Assembly (NCBI GenBank): GCA_016870865.1
Contig: VGAC01000015.1
Coordinates: forward strand, 1-40,864
Length of the DNA: 40,864 nt
Source of the DNA: Actinomycetota bacterium
GTDB taxonomy: Bacteria; Actinomycetota; Acidimicrobiia; Acidimicrobiales; Ilumatobacteraceae
Direction: 5' to 3'
A program made the translations under genes and the position numbers. Shown one piece after another: positions 33,694 to 40,864 of the stretch. Numbering within the stretch: position 1 is the stretch's first letter; the number at the start of each line of letters is the position of its first letter. A model generated the notes under the pieces. The model searched no databases, was not told the origin of the DNA, and saw nothing but the letters and a program-made list of their open reading frames with translations.

Positions 33694-35667
33694 CTAGGTG
33701 CGGGAGACCTCGACGAACGTGTCGTGGTATGCCACACCACCACCCATGTCGGTCGGGGCATCCGACGTCAGGTCGTTGGCCGACACGGCGCCGTCGTGGG
33801 CTGCATCCCACCAACCAAACGGCACCGCCACGACACCCCGACCCAAGCGGTCGCTCACCCGAACGGGCAGCCTCAGTTCACCCCGATCATTCGCAACGCG
33901 CGCCACATCACCGTCGAGGAGTCCACGTTCGGCTGCGTCATCGGCCGTCATCTCGACGAAGGGTCCGCCTTCACGCGGACCGTGCGCGGGCAGATGCGAA
34001 TAACTCGAATTCAGGAACCGTGAGTGCTGCTTCGGAGTCAACATGACGAGTGGCCGGCTCTCGTCGCGCGCGACCGGCTGATACACGATTCCCGACACGT
34101 CACAACGCCCGTCCGCATGACCGAACCGACCGTCGGCAAAAAGGCGACGATCCGCGTTCGGCAACCGCACGAAACCATCGCGACGCAGCACCGTGGCATC
34201 GATGTCACGCAGCGCCATGTCGACCAACTCGTCGTCGGTCAACGAAAACAGTCGGTCGGTGATTCCAAAAGCACCGGCAAGACGACGGAAAAGTTCGGTA
34301 TTAGGCACCGATTCCCCCACCGGCTCGATTGCCTTGCCGTTCCACCCAAGATTGAGATGGCCCCACGCGGGAACCACATCGACGTGCTCGATCTGGGTCG
34401 TAGCGGGTAGCACGACATCGGCATACTTCGCCGTATCGGTGAGGAACTGTTCGCTGACCACGGTGAACAAGTCCTCGCGCACCAAACCCCGTCGAGTCAA
34501 TGCGGCGTTCGGACACGTGATCACCGGATTGCCGTTCCACACGAAGAGCGCTGTCACGGGCGGAGTCTGTGGGTCGGTCAACACCCGACCAAGCTGGGTG
34601 AAGGGCAGAGATCGCACCCGCGGCGCTTTGACCGGGTTGAACACTGAGTCGTCGACGTAGTCACCAAACCATGAGCCGACGCTGCGTGACAGGCCGCCCC
34701 CCAAGTGCCGCCACTGGCCTGTGACCGTCGGCAGACACGCGAGCGTACGGAAGATCATGCCGCCGTTCGCGCGATGCTCGGCACCGATCAACGTGCGAAT
34801 GAACGCCGGACGGGTTGTCGCGTATTCGCGTGCCAGCGTGGTGATATCGGCGGCATCGATGCCGCACTCCTCGGCCGCTCTCGCAGGCGACCACTCGCCC
34901 GTGGTGCTGACGAGATCGGCGTAGCCCGAGACGTGTGCCTCCACGTAATCACGATCGACGAGGCCCTCGCCAATGATCACGTGGAGCATCGCAAGGGCCA
35001 GCGGCGTATCGGTTCCCGGACGAGGCTGAATGAACCAGTCGGCCGAGTCGGCCGTGATCGTTCGTACGGGATCGATCACAACCAACTTGGCGCCAGCGGC
35101 GCGAGCACGCTCGACGAAGGGCCACAGGTGCCTGTTCGTGAGACGCGTGTTGGTGCCCCACAGAATGATGTACCGCGAATGCTCGACCGTCGTCGGGTCC
35201 GAACTCATGCCGGTGCCGGTGGTGGCGGCATGACCCGTTTTTGCCACGCTGCCGCACAGTGCACCGTGCGTCGTCGAGGCGCCCAATGCGGCGAAGAATC
35301 GGCGGTCGAGCGACGACATCTGCAACAAGCCCTGGTTCCCCGCCGACGACCAGGGCAGAACCGTCTCCCCACCGTGCAGCGTCACACGCTCACGCACCGC
35401 ATCGACGATCAACGCGAGCGCTTCGTCCCACGACGTGCGCCGGAACCGACCCGAGCCCTTCGCGCCGTCCCGGATGAGCGGAGTCGTCACACGGTCGGGG
35501 CTGTAGACGCGCTCGAGAAAATGGTTCACCTTCGGACACAGTTCACCCTGCGAAAAGGGATGCTCTGCGTGACCACGCATTTTCGTCGCAACGCCTTCGT
35601 CGACCGTGACCTCCCAACCGCACGAATCAGGACAGTCGTGGTGGCAGGTACCGAGAACGATGCGCAC
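33694..35667 (-). CDS. molybdopterin (bis-MGD) oxidoreductase, formate-dehydrogenase/DMSO-reductase superfamily
   Basis: 657 aa. The N-terminal 4Fe-4S motif is C8-x3-C12-x3-C16 and C44 (GTCHHDCPDSCGW, GELCPK). Further segments of the family: WDEALALIVDAVRER, YIILWGTNTRLTNRHLWPF, VWNGNPVITCPNA, ADVVLPATTQIEHVDV. The metal ligand is probably C138 in HGALCGSVAKTG; no selenocysteine codon is present. C-terminal LTPKQHSRFLNSSYSHLPAH is the MGD-binding part. No twin-arginine signal, so cytosolic. No electron-transfer subunit is adjacent. Substrate unknown; the size and Fe-S motif suit the small, stand-alone actinobacterial group. It would take its cofactor from the MoaA/MoaC/MoeA pathway at 0.9-3.8 kb. 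GTG start 36 bp from the divergent mscS. Confidence 0.9.
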   Translation of the reverse strand: MRIVLGTCHHDCPDSCGWEVTVDEGVATKMRGHAEHPFSQGELCPKVNHFLERVYSPDRVTTPLIRDGAKGSGRFRRTSWDEALALIVDAVRERVTLHGGETVLPWSSAGNQGLLQMSSLDRRFFAALGASTTHGALCGSVAKTGHAATTGTGMSSDPTTVEHSRYIILWGTNTRLTNRHLWPFVERARAAGAKLVVIDPVRTITADSADWFIQPRPGTDTPLALAMLHVIIGEGLVDRDYVEAHVSGYADLVSTTGEWSPARAAEECGIDAADITTLAREYATTRPAFIRTLIGAEHRANGGMIFRTLACLPTVTGQWRHLGGGLSRSVGSWFGDYVDDSVFNPVKAPRVRSLPFTQLGRVLTDPQTPPVTALFVWNGNPVITCPNAALTRRGLVREDLFTVVSEQFLTDTAKYADVVLPATTQIEHVDVVPAWGHLNLGWNGKAIEPVGESVPNTELFRRLAGAFGITDRLFSLTDDELVDMALRDIDATVLRRDGFVRLPNADRRLFADGRFGHADGRCDVSGIVYQPVARDESRPLVMLTPKQHSRFLNSSYSHLPAHGPREGGPFVEMTADDAAERGLLDGDVARVANDRGELRLPVRVSDRLGRGVVAVPFGWWDAAHDGAVSANDLTSDAPTDMGGGVAYHDTFVEVSRT

Positions 35668-35703
35668 GGGCTCATCCTGTCATGTCGTTATGCTGACCCA
35701 CAG

Positions 35704-36540
35704 ATGCTTTTGATCGTTGCCGCCGAACGCACCACGGGCGCGTGGAACTGGATCAAAGACGAAGGTCTCATCATCGTCACCATCACCTCGGGGGCGTTCT
35801 TCCTCACCCGCATCATCGGTCTCATCGCCCGCTACCAGGCCCGCCGGATCGAGCGCCTGCGCGCCAAGGTCGACCCCCTCGGCCACAACCCCATCGGCGC
35901 CTATCAGGGGGCACTGGTCGGTGCGGCACGGTGGGGCCTCAACTTCACGATCGCCACCGTCGCCTTCGTGTGGGTGTTACTGCTCCTCAACCTCCCGGCA
36001 AGTGCCGTGGTGCCCATGGTGTCGGTCATCGGCGCGGGGCTCGGCTTTGGCGCACAACAAATCGTCGGCGACGTTCTTGCCGGCATCTTCATCATCTCCG
36101 AGCGCCAATTCGGCGTCGGTGACGTGGTGAACGTCGGCCCACTCGTTCCCGTCGGTTGGGTCGAGGGTCGCGTGGAGGAGGTCACCCTGCGCGTGACCAA
36201 GGTACGCACCTTCGACGGCGACCTTTTCACCATCGCCAACGGGCAGTTACGTCAAACGATGAACCTCTCGCGCGACTGGTCGCGTGTCCTCATCACCGTG
36301 CCCGTGTCGCGGGACGCCGACCTCGACGCGACTATCGATCAGTTGAACCGCATCGGCGCCGAAATCGCCCGCGACCCCGAATGGGCACCACTCATTCTCG
36401 AGGCACCCAGCGTGCTGGGAGTCGATGACATCGCGACAGAAACGTTCGACCTGCGTTTCTCGGGTCGCACCCTCGCCGCCCAACAGTGGAAGGTCGCCCG
36501 CGAGATTCGCCGCCGCATCGCGGTGGAGGGCGCACCATGA
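35704..36540 (+). CDS. small-conductance mechanosensitive channel (MscS family)
   Basis: 278 aa. Membrane segments lie at about 20-38 and 80-100 and in the pore helix about 105-130. The glycine-rich pore helix SVIGAGLGFGAQQIVGDVLAGIFIISE is typical of MscS TM3, followed by the beta domain QFGVGDVVNVG and VEEVTLRVTKVRTFDGDLFTIANGQL. It releases solutes on hypo-osmotic shock. ATG at 35704 lies 36 bp after the divergent molybdoenzyme start. Its stop overlaps the next gene (ATGA). Confidence 0.93.
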   Translation: MLLIVAAERTTGAWNWIKDEGLIIVTITSGAFFLTRIIGLIARYQARRIERLRAKVDPLGHNPIGAYQGALVGAARWGLNFTIATVAFVWVLLLLNLPASAVVPMVSVIGAGLGFGAQQIVGDVLAGIFIISERQFGVGDVVNVGPLVPVGWVEGRVEEVTLRVTKVRTFDGDLFTIANGQLRQTMNLSRDWSRVLITVPVSRDADLDATIDQLNRIGAEIARDPEWAPLILEAPSVLGVDDIATETFDLRFSGRTLAAQQWKVAREIRRRIAVEGAP

Positions 36541-36902
36541 TGCGCGAGACGCGGGTCAGGCGCATCGGCCGCGCCACCATCGGTTCGGCGATCGTGTTCG
36601 GCGCTTCACTCACCTTGTGGCTCAGCCAACGCCCCGAGGACCAACTGCAACAGACTCCCGAAACCATTCCGTGGCCAGCGGTCAGTTGGGTGATCGTCAC
36701 CACCACCTCGACCACCACCACGGTGCTCGAGACAACAACGACGAAGCCCAAGCGAACGACCACAACCGCTGCTGAGACCACGACCTCGGTCGACACTTCG
36801 TCGACGACGATCGACCCCAACGGCACAACGACAGCGGTCGAGGTGGATGGATCCACCTCGACCGTGTCGGGCACTTCAACCACGACGACTCTGTCGTCGT
36901 GA
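36537..36902 (+). CDS. membrane-anchored Thr-rich protein coupled to MscS
   Basis: 121 aa. A basic N-terminus (MMRETRVRRIGRA) precedes a hydrophobic helix (about 14-29, TIGSAIVFGASLTLWL) with no clear cleavage site, so it is probably anchored with the rest outside. Residues 50-121 are mostly Thr, Ser, Val and Ala with runs such as TTTSTTTT and TTTTAAETTTS, a sequence type often O-mannosylated in actinobacteria. GGAGGG is 6-7 nt upstream of the ATG. The 4-nt overlap with mscS implies a joint function, perhaps an extracellular spacer or sensor of wall state. No family recognised. Confidence 0.75.
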   Translation: MMRETRVRRIGRATIGSAIVFGASLTLWLSQRPEDQLQQTPETIPWPAVSWVIVTTTSTTTTVLETTTTKPKRTTTTAAETTTSVDTSSTTIDPNGTTTAVEVDGSTSTVSGTSTTTTLSS

Positions 36903-36910
36903 AACCTTGA

Positions 36911-38275
36911 TCAGCCGGCGTTGATCGTCTTCGCCAGTGACTCGGCGGCCTTCAGCAACGCTCCGGCAACCGGTGCGTAGTAGAGCGACTCCGCCAACTG
37001 CGGACCACACTCATCGAGCAGGAACGTTGCGAAGTCAGAGACGATCGCGTTCTTGGCACTAGGTGCTGTCTTGCCCAGCAGATATGTCACGGCCGCGATC
37101 GGGTACGCATTCGCATCCTTGTTGTCGTACTTGAACGAAATCGTTCCCTTGGCTCCCGGCGCGTAGTCACTGAGGAAGGCCGACACGTTCGCCGACGACG
37201 GGTACACGTACTTGCCGGCGGCGTTCTTGATGTACGCAGCCTTCATGCCCTTCGCCTCGCGCTCGATCACGAACGACACTTCGGTGTAACCAACGGTGCC
37301 GTTGTTGTCGGCGACGTAGTTCGAGAGTGCCGTCGAACCGCTTTGACCCTGGAAGCTGCCCGGAACTGCGCTTGCGCCACCCGGGAACGCGCCGGTGAAT
37401 GCATCGGCAACGGTCCAAGTGTTGGCCGTGTCGGTGTTCTTCAGGTAGTTGACGAAGTTGTTCGTCGTACCCGAGCCGTCACTGCGGTACACCACCGTGA
37501 TGTTCTTGTCGGGCAGGGTCACCTTCGTGGCCTTGAATGCGGCGAGCTTCTTACCGTTTGCATTCACGACGTACTCGGCATTTGCAACCGTCTTCACCGC
37601 GATTGACACCGCGCCGACCTTCGTCGCAACCGACTTGAGGACCGTCTTCTTGCCCTTCAGCTCCTGCACGACCTCAATCTTCTTGCCTTTGGTCGCCTTT
37701 GCGGCGGCGGATGTCATGTTGACCGAGACGGTTGCTGCGGCGGTCGAATCTGCCTTCATCGTGACGACGGCACCCTTGTAGTAGCTCTTCTTCACCGAGT
37801 TCGCGAAGACCGGGTTGGCCTTCACGTCGGCGGCAATCGCCGGGTCGTTCCACTTGGTGATCTTGCCCGAGAAGATTCCACCAACGGTGGCCGAGCCGAG
37901 CGACAAGTCTGCGCCCTTCAACTCATCGAGGCGGAACACCACGCCGATGCCCCCCAGCACGTACGGCACGTAAGTCCAGCCGAACGACGGGTTGTCCTTC
38001 GTGGCGACGAGCGAGTCGGTACCGGCGAAATCGGTGAGACCGTTCTTGAAGTCGGTCTTGCCACCGCCCGAACCCTTCGCGTTGTACGAGAGCGTGTGCC
38101 CGGACTTCTGGTTGAAGAGGGGGATGCAGGCATCGAGGAAGGTCTTCGGGAAAGTTGCACCCGAGCCCGACACCGACTCTGCCTTCGCGACACCCGAAAA
38201 TCCGAGGCTCGCAACGAGACCCGCGATCGTTCCGGCGACTGCCATTTTTCCTACTGCACGGCGGCGAAATGCCAT
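36911..38275 (-). CDS. pstS: phosphate-binding protein PstS with inserted beta-rich domain
   Basis: 454 aa, about 100 longer than usual PstS. A Sec signal (about residues 1-32, ending GVAKA|ES) with no lipobox Cys suggests an SPase I-released or wall-attached protein. PstS features: GSGATFPKTFLDACIPLF, GSGGGKTDFKNGLTDFAGTDS, GKITKWNDPAIAAD, and VYRSDGSGTTNNFVNYL. Between KWNDPAIAAD (about 150) and LPDKNITVVYRSDGSGT (about 254) sits a roughly 100-residue Lys/Ala/Val/Thr-rich block; standard PstS has only a few residues there. It resembles Ig-like wall-protein repeats (GKKIEVVQELKGKKTVL, GAVSIAVKTVANAEYVV). GGAGGA lies 8 nt before ATG 38275. A PHO box precedes it. Confidence 0.93.
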   Translation of the reverse strand: MAFRRRAVGKMAVAGTIAGLVASLGFSGVAKAESVSGSGATFPKTFLDACIPLFNQKSGHTLSYNAKGSGGGKTDFKNGLTDFAGTDSLVATKDNPSFGWTYVPYVLGGIGVVFRLDELKGADLSLGSATVGGIFSGKITKWNDPAIAADVKANPVFANSVKKSYYKGAVVTMKADSTAAATVSVNMTSAAAKATKGKKIEVVQELKGKKTVLKSVATKVGAVSIAVKTVANAEYVVNANGKKLAAFKATKVTLPDKNITVVYRSDGSGTTNNFVNYLKNTDTANTWTVADAFTGAFPGGASAVPGSFQGQSGSTALSNYVADNNGTVGYTEVSFVIEREAKGMKAAYIKNAAGKYVYPSSANVSAFLSDYAPGAKGTISFKYDNKDANAYPIAAVTYLLGKTAPSAKNAIVSDFATFLLDECGPQLAESLYYAPVAGALLKAAESLAKTINAG

Positions 38276-38303
38276 TTTGTTGGTCCTCCGTAGTGGTGTG
38301 AAT

Positions 38304-38319
38304 CGTCAGTTCTCTGACG
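38304..38319 (-). promoter_or_regulatory. short hairpin in the pstS leader
   Basis: CGTCAG and CTGACG form a perfect 6-bp stem with a TTCT loop, 29-44 nt upstream of the pstS start. It lies between the PHO box and the ribosome site, so it would be in the 5' leader if transcription starts near the TACCGT box. It could stabilise the leader or act as a small operator. Confidence 0.35.
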
Positions 38320-38358
38320 AAAGAAACGGTAGAAGACCGAGTTCAACCGAAAGGGTTG

Positions 38359-38402
38359 AGGGGGTGAACGAAACGGTTCACCAATGTGAACAATGGCTGA
38401 AC
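38359..38402 (-). promoter_or_regulatory. PHO box: four 11-bp direct repeats upstream of pstS
   Basis: Read on the minus strand, four consecutive 11-bp units follow: GTTCAGCCATT, GTTCACATTGG, TGAACCGTTTC, GTTCACCCCCT. Three match the GTTCA core of the Streptomyces-type PhoP direct-repeat unit (GTTCACC plus 4 variable bases). A further related GTTGAAC lies at about 38341-38347 in phase. The array ends about 84 nt before the pstS ATG; a TACCGT -10-like box lies downstream. It indicates control by the PhoR-PhoP phosphate-starvation system. Confidence 0.8.
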
Positions 38403-38406
38403 GAAA

Positions 38407-39246
38407 TCAGCCGAAGCGACCCTGGACGTAGTCCTCGGTGCGCTTGTCGGTCGGCGTGGTGAACATCTGCGACGTCAGTCCCGATTCAACGAGGTGGCCC
38501 GGACCGCCGTCGGCCAGGAAAAAAGCGCAGTAGTCGGACACGCGTGCCGCCTGCTGCATGTTGTGCGTGACGATGATGATGGTCATCGTCTTCGACAACT
38601 CGCCAATGGTTTCCTCGATGCGCAGCGTGCTACCCGGGTCGAGCGCGGAACACGGCTCGTCCATCAACAGAACTTCGGGGTTCACGGCCAGTGCTCGAGC
38701 GATGCACAAACGCTGCTGCTGGCCACCCGAAAGCGACCCACCCTTTGCGCCGAGGCGATCTTTGACTTCCTTCCACAAACCCGCACGCGTCAGGCACTCT
38801 TCAATCACTTCATCGCGGCTTGCAACCTTGAGCTTCGCCAACTTCACTCCGGCGACGACGTTCTCGGCAATGGTCATGGCCGGGAACGGGTTCGGCTTCT
38901 GGAACACCATGCCGATCTTCAGACGGATTTCGGCGGGGTTGACTGACGGGTCGTAAATATCGCCGTCATGAAGCAAGACTTCACCGGCCATCGCGGCCTT
39001 CGGGATGAACTCGTGCATGCGGTTGAGAATGCGAAGAAACGTCGACTTGCCACACCCCGACGGACCAATGAGACCGGTGACGGTGTTTTCCGGGAAGAAC
39101 AGGTTGACGTCTTCGAGCGCATGATGCTTGTCGAACCAGGCATGAATTCCTCGGGCCTCGAGTCCGGCCTTCTGTCGCGACGAGACGGCAACCGCCTCTT
39201 GAGTTTCGACCATTTTCGTGACCTCGTGCCCTTTCACATCCGTCAT
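38407..39246 (-). CDS. pstB: phosphate ABC transporter ATP-binding protein
   Basis: 279 aa. Walker [10 protein letters not shown] at about 61-69, [20 protein letters not shown] (Q-loop), signature [15 protein letters not shown], Walker [13 protein letters not shown], and [18 protein letters not shown] (H-loop, typical of PstB). C-terminal [16 protein letters not shown] is also family-typical. The first 25 residues are a polar extension. ATG 39246 overlaps the pstA stop by 4 nt. It energises phosphate uptake through PstC-PstA. Confidence 0.96.
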   Translation of the reverse strand: MTDVKGHEVTKMVETQEAVAVSSRQKAGLEARGIHAWFDKHHALEDVNLFFPENTVTGLIGPSGCGKSTFLRILNRMHEFIPKAAMAGEVLLHDGDIYDPSVNPAEIRLKIGMVFQKPNPFPAMTIAENVVAGVKLAKLKVASRDEVIEECLTRAGLWKEVKDRLGAKGGSLSGGQQQRLCIARALAVNPEVLLMDEPCSALDPGSTLRIEETIGELSKTMTIIIVTHNMQQAARVSDYCAFFLADGGPGHLVESGLTSQMFTTPTDKRTEDYVQGRFG

Positions 39247-40295
39247 CGCTTGTCTCTCCCGCTCAATGCGCGCGCAATCGTGAACAATACAAATACCGCC
39301 AAGAGAAGCAGCAATGAGCAGGCCCACGCGCGTGCAAACGAGTACTCAGTGCCGCTCTGCAAGAGACCGAACGTGAACATCGGCAACGATGCCACCGGGC
39401 CCTCGGTCGGCGAGAACGTCGTTGCAGTGAAGTAGCTGGCGGTCAACAACAACGGCGCCGTCTCCCCTGCAATACGCGCAACACCGAGAATCCCCGATGT
39501 CACGATGCCGCTGCGAACCGTGGGCAGTACAACGAACAACGTGGTGCGCCACTGTGGTGCACCCAATGCGTAGCTCGCCGAACGCAGATCGTCAGGAACC
39601 AACTTCAAAACTTCCTCGGCCGTACGTGCGACCGTCGGCAGCATGAGAATCGCAAGTGCAAGACCACCAGCCAAACCGCTGAATTTGTTCATTCCCATCA
39701 CAACCGTGGAATAGATGAACAATCCCGCAACGATCGAAGGCACACCGCTCATCGACTGGATGATGAAGCGCACCAAGGTGCGCAATTTGCCGCGCACTTC
39801 CGTGACGTACACGGCTGTCAGCACACCGAGCGGCAACGTGATCACGGCAGCGATCGACACCATCATCAAGGTTCCAACGAGAGCGTGCAGCGCACCGCCC
39901 ATGTTCAATTCGTCGTCGGGACCCGAAATGCGCATGTCCGAGGAAACAAAATTCCAGTTGAGCAACGCGTCGAGACCCTGCGAGATGACGGTCCACAAGA
40001 GCGAAACAATCGGGTAGAACGAAATCCCGGCGACCGTAACGATTCCGTTGCCCACAATGGCGTCGACCGATGCGACTGCGCCCTTGCTGCGCGAGAGCAG
40101 CAGCGTGCCGATGATCGAGATCGGAACGAACACCACGAGCCAGCCGTCGAACCCCGCAAGGCCCGTGGCCAAGACCACCGCCATCGCCGCAACTGCTCCC
40201 CCGAATGCAAGGCCCAGCTGCGGCGCCACCATGCGCGGCGTGACCTTCCACGGGCGAATCGGTGCAGGTGTCGGGGCAAGTGCGGTGTCGCTCAT
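39243..40295 (-). CDS. pstA: phosphate ABC transporter permease PstA
   Basis: 350 aa, about six to eight membrane segments. The N-terminal 60 residues carry two extra hydrophobic segments ([36 protein letters not shown]), more than in the usual 280-aa PstA. Core features: [54 protein letters not shown] (EAA-loop) and [16 protein letters not shown]. Coupled by ATGA overlaps to pstC (upstream) and pstB (downstream). Confidence 0.95.
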   Translation of the reverse strand: MSDTALAPTPAPIRPWKVTPRMVAPQLGLAFGGAVAAMAVVLATGLAGFDGWLVVFVPISIIGTLLLSRSKGAVASVDAIVGNGIVTVAGISFYPIVSLLWTVISQGLDALLNWNFVSSDMRISGPDDELNMGGALHALVGTLMMVSIAAVITLPLGVLTAVYVTEVRGKLRTLVRFIIQSMSGVPSIVAGLFIYSTVVMGMNKFSGLAGGLALAILMLPTVARTAEEVLKLVPDDLRSASYALGAPQWRTTLFVVLPTVRSGIVTSGILGVARIAGETAPLLLTASYFTATTFSPTEGPVASLPMFTFGLLQSGTEYSFARAWACSLLLLLAVFVLFTIARALSGRDKR

Positions 40296-40864
40296 GATTC
40301 CAGTGGTGATTTCTTCTGGACGATGTACGTAGCCGCCATGTTGACGACCATCGTCAACACGAAGAGAACAAAGCCCGCCGCAAGCAACGCTTTGATTTCG
40401 TATTGGCTTGCTTCGCCGAACTTGGTGGCAATCAATGAAGCGACGTTGCCGCCCTGCGATTCGAGAATCCGGAAATTCGGCTTGAACACGAGGTTCAACA
40501 CCAGGTACACGGCAACCGTCTCACCGAGTGCCCGACCGAGGCCCAGCATGGTGCCACCGACGACACCACTCGAGCCGTACGGCAACACGACGTTGCGAAT
40601 CGCACCCCAGCGACTGCCACCGAGGGCATACGAGGCATTGACCAAGTCGGGAGGCGTGCGGGAGAACACTTCACGCGACACCGACGTGATGATCGGCGTG
40701 ATCATGATGGCAAGCACCAAACCCGCCACGAACGGGCTGCGGTCATACTGCTCGTTCTCGACTCCGAACAGTGGGAACCAGCCGGCGAACTTGTGCAGCA
40801 GCTCTCCCCACGACGAGGCGGCGCCGGAGAAGATCGAAACTGCCCAAAGGCCGTAGACAACCGA
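40292..40864 (-). CDS. pstC: phosphate ABC transporter permease PstC (5' part outside window)
   Basis: The last 190 residues of PstC; the reading frame is open to the window end (40864), where it reads SVVYGLWAVSIFSGAASSW. Family segments: GLVLAIMITPIITSVSREVF, ASYALGGSRWGAIRNVVLP (EAA-loop) and GLGRALGETVAVYLVLN. The stop overlaps the pstA start by 4 nt. The N-terminal half lies beyond the window and cannot be judged. Confidence 0.95.
   Translation of the reverse strand, partial: SVVYGLWAVSIFSGAASSWGELLHKFAGWFPLFGVENEQYDRSPFVAGLVLAIMITPIITSVSREVFSRTPPDLVNASYALGGSRWGAIRNVVLPYGSSGVVGGTMLGLGRALGETVAVYLVLNLVFKPNFRILESQGGNVASLIATKFGEASQYEIKALLAAGFVLFVLTMVVNMAATYIVQKKSPLES

Noticed and set aside
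33694-35667. Selenocysteine in the molybdoenzyme
   Set aside because: No in-frame TGA occurs; the likely metal ligand is a plain cysteine (C138).
34705-35703. Long 5' extension of the mscS frame over the molybdoenzyme gene
   Set aside because: It is antisense to a well-supported gene; MscS homologues start near the first membrane helix, which fits ATG 35704.
36697-36900. Short repeated ACC/ACG-rich units resembling a repeat array
   Set aside because: They are codons for Thr in a low-complexity protein; there are no constant repeats with unique spacers, so not CRISPR.

Overview
The window is about 40.9 kb of GC-rich chromosome from an actinobacterium. The signs are: a SepX/GLPR-type septal membrane protein beside moeA, a mycothiol-dependent isomerase-fold protein, an LLM-class (F420/FMN) oxidoreductase, an actinobacterial HisN-type phosphatase, a mycobacterial-type SerC, a DUF2786/HExxH pair like mycobacterial Rv0184-Rv0185, many GTG starts and 11-bp GTTCA-type PHO boxes. 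A member of class Acidimicrobiia is my best guess, by inference only. I see no prophage, insertion sequence, integron or CRISPR array. The interest lies in odd versions of familiar genes.

Layout. 1-4.4 kb: tRNA-Ala(CGC), a sepX/GLPR-like gene, then moaC, moaA and moeA (minus strand), with a putative glycolipid-binding protein running divergently. 4.4-9.3 kb: an FmdB-like protein without zinc-ribbon cysteines, the tldE/tldD peptidase pair, a PAP2-type membrane phosphatase/transferase and an SDR oxidoreductase. 9.3-13.2 kb (plus strand): dxs, an enoyl-CoA hydratase, a HisN/IMP-type phosphatase and a small membrane protein. 13.2-16 kb: TauE/SafE permease plus LLM oxidoreductase (minus), then DUF2786 protein plus HExxH protein (plus). 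16-20.2 kb (minus): SCP2-type thiolase, a fused HMG-CoA-synthase-like/DUF35 protein, an NfuA-type Fe-S protein and a second SDR.

20.2-25.7 kb (plus): a cation diffusion facilitator gene broken by an in-frame TAG, then a TPP riboswitch driving a tightly overlapping operon of thiamine pyrophosphokinase, thiamine ABC transporter (binding protein, permease, ATPase) and a GNAT acetyltransferase. 25.7-31.4 kb (minus): CopC-CopD fusion, MDMPI-type protein, serine beta-lactamase-like hydrolase, orphan periplasmic-binding lipoprotein, class I aminotransferase. 31.4-33.4 kb (plus): serC and a PAC2-family gene. 33.7-36.9 kb: a bis-MGD molybdoenzyme (minus), then an MscS channel translationally coupled to a Thr-rich membrane-anchored protein. 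36.9-40.9 kb (minus): pstC (cut by the window end)-pstA-pstB, a four-repeat PHO box, and pstS with an extra inserted domain.

How the genes fit together: the Mo-cofactor genes can supply the molybdoenzyme at 34-35.7 kb; the thiamine operon imports thiamine and converts it to TPP, which Dxs needs; pst genes take up phosphate under probable PhoP control. Most operons use 4-nt ATGA/GTGA overlaps. The best leads are the thiolase plus HMGCS-like/DUF35 fusion that has lost its cysteines, the PstS insertion, the sepX-moeA linkage, the uncharacterised DUF2786/HExxH pair and the amber-interrupted transporter.
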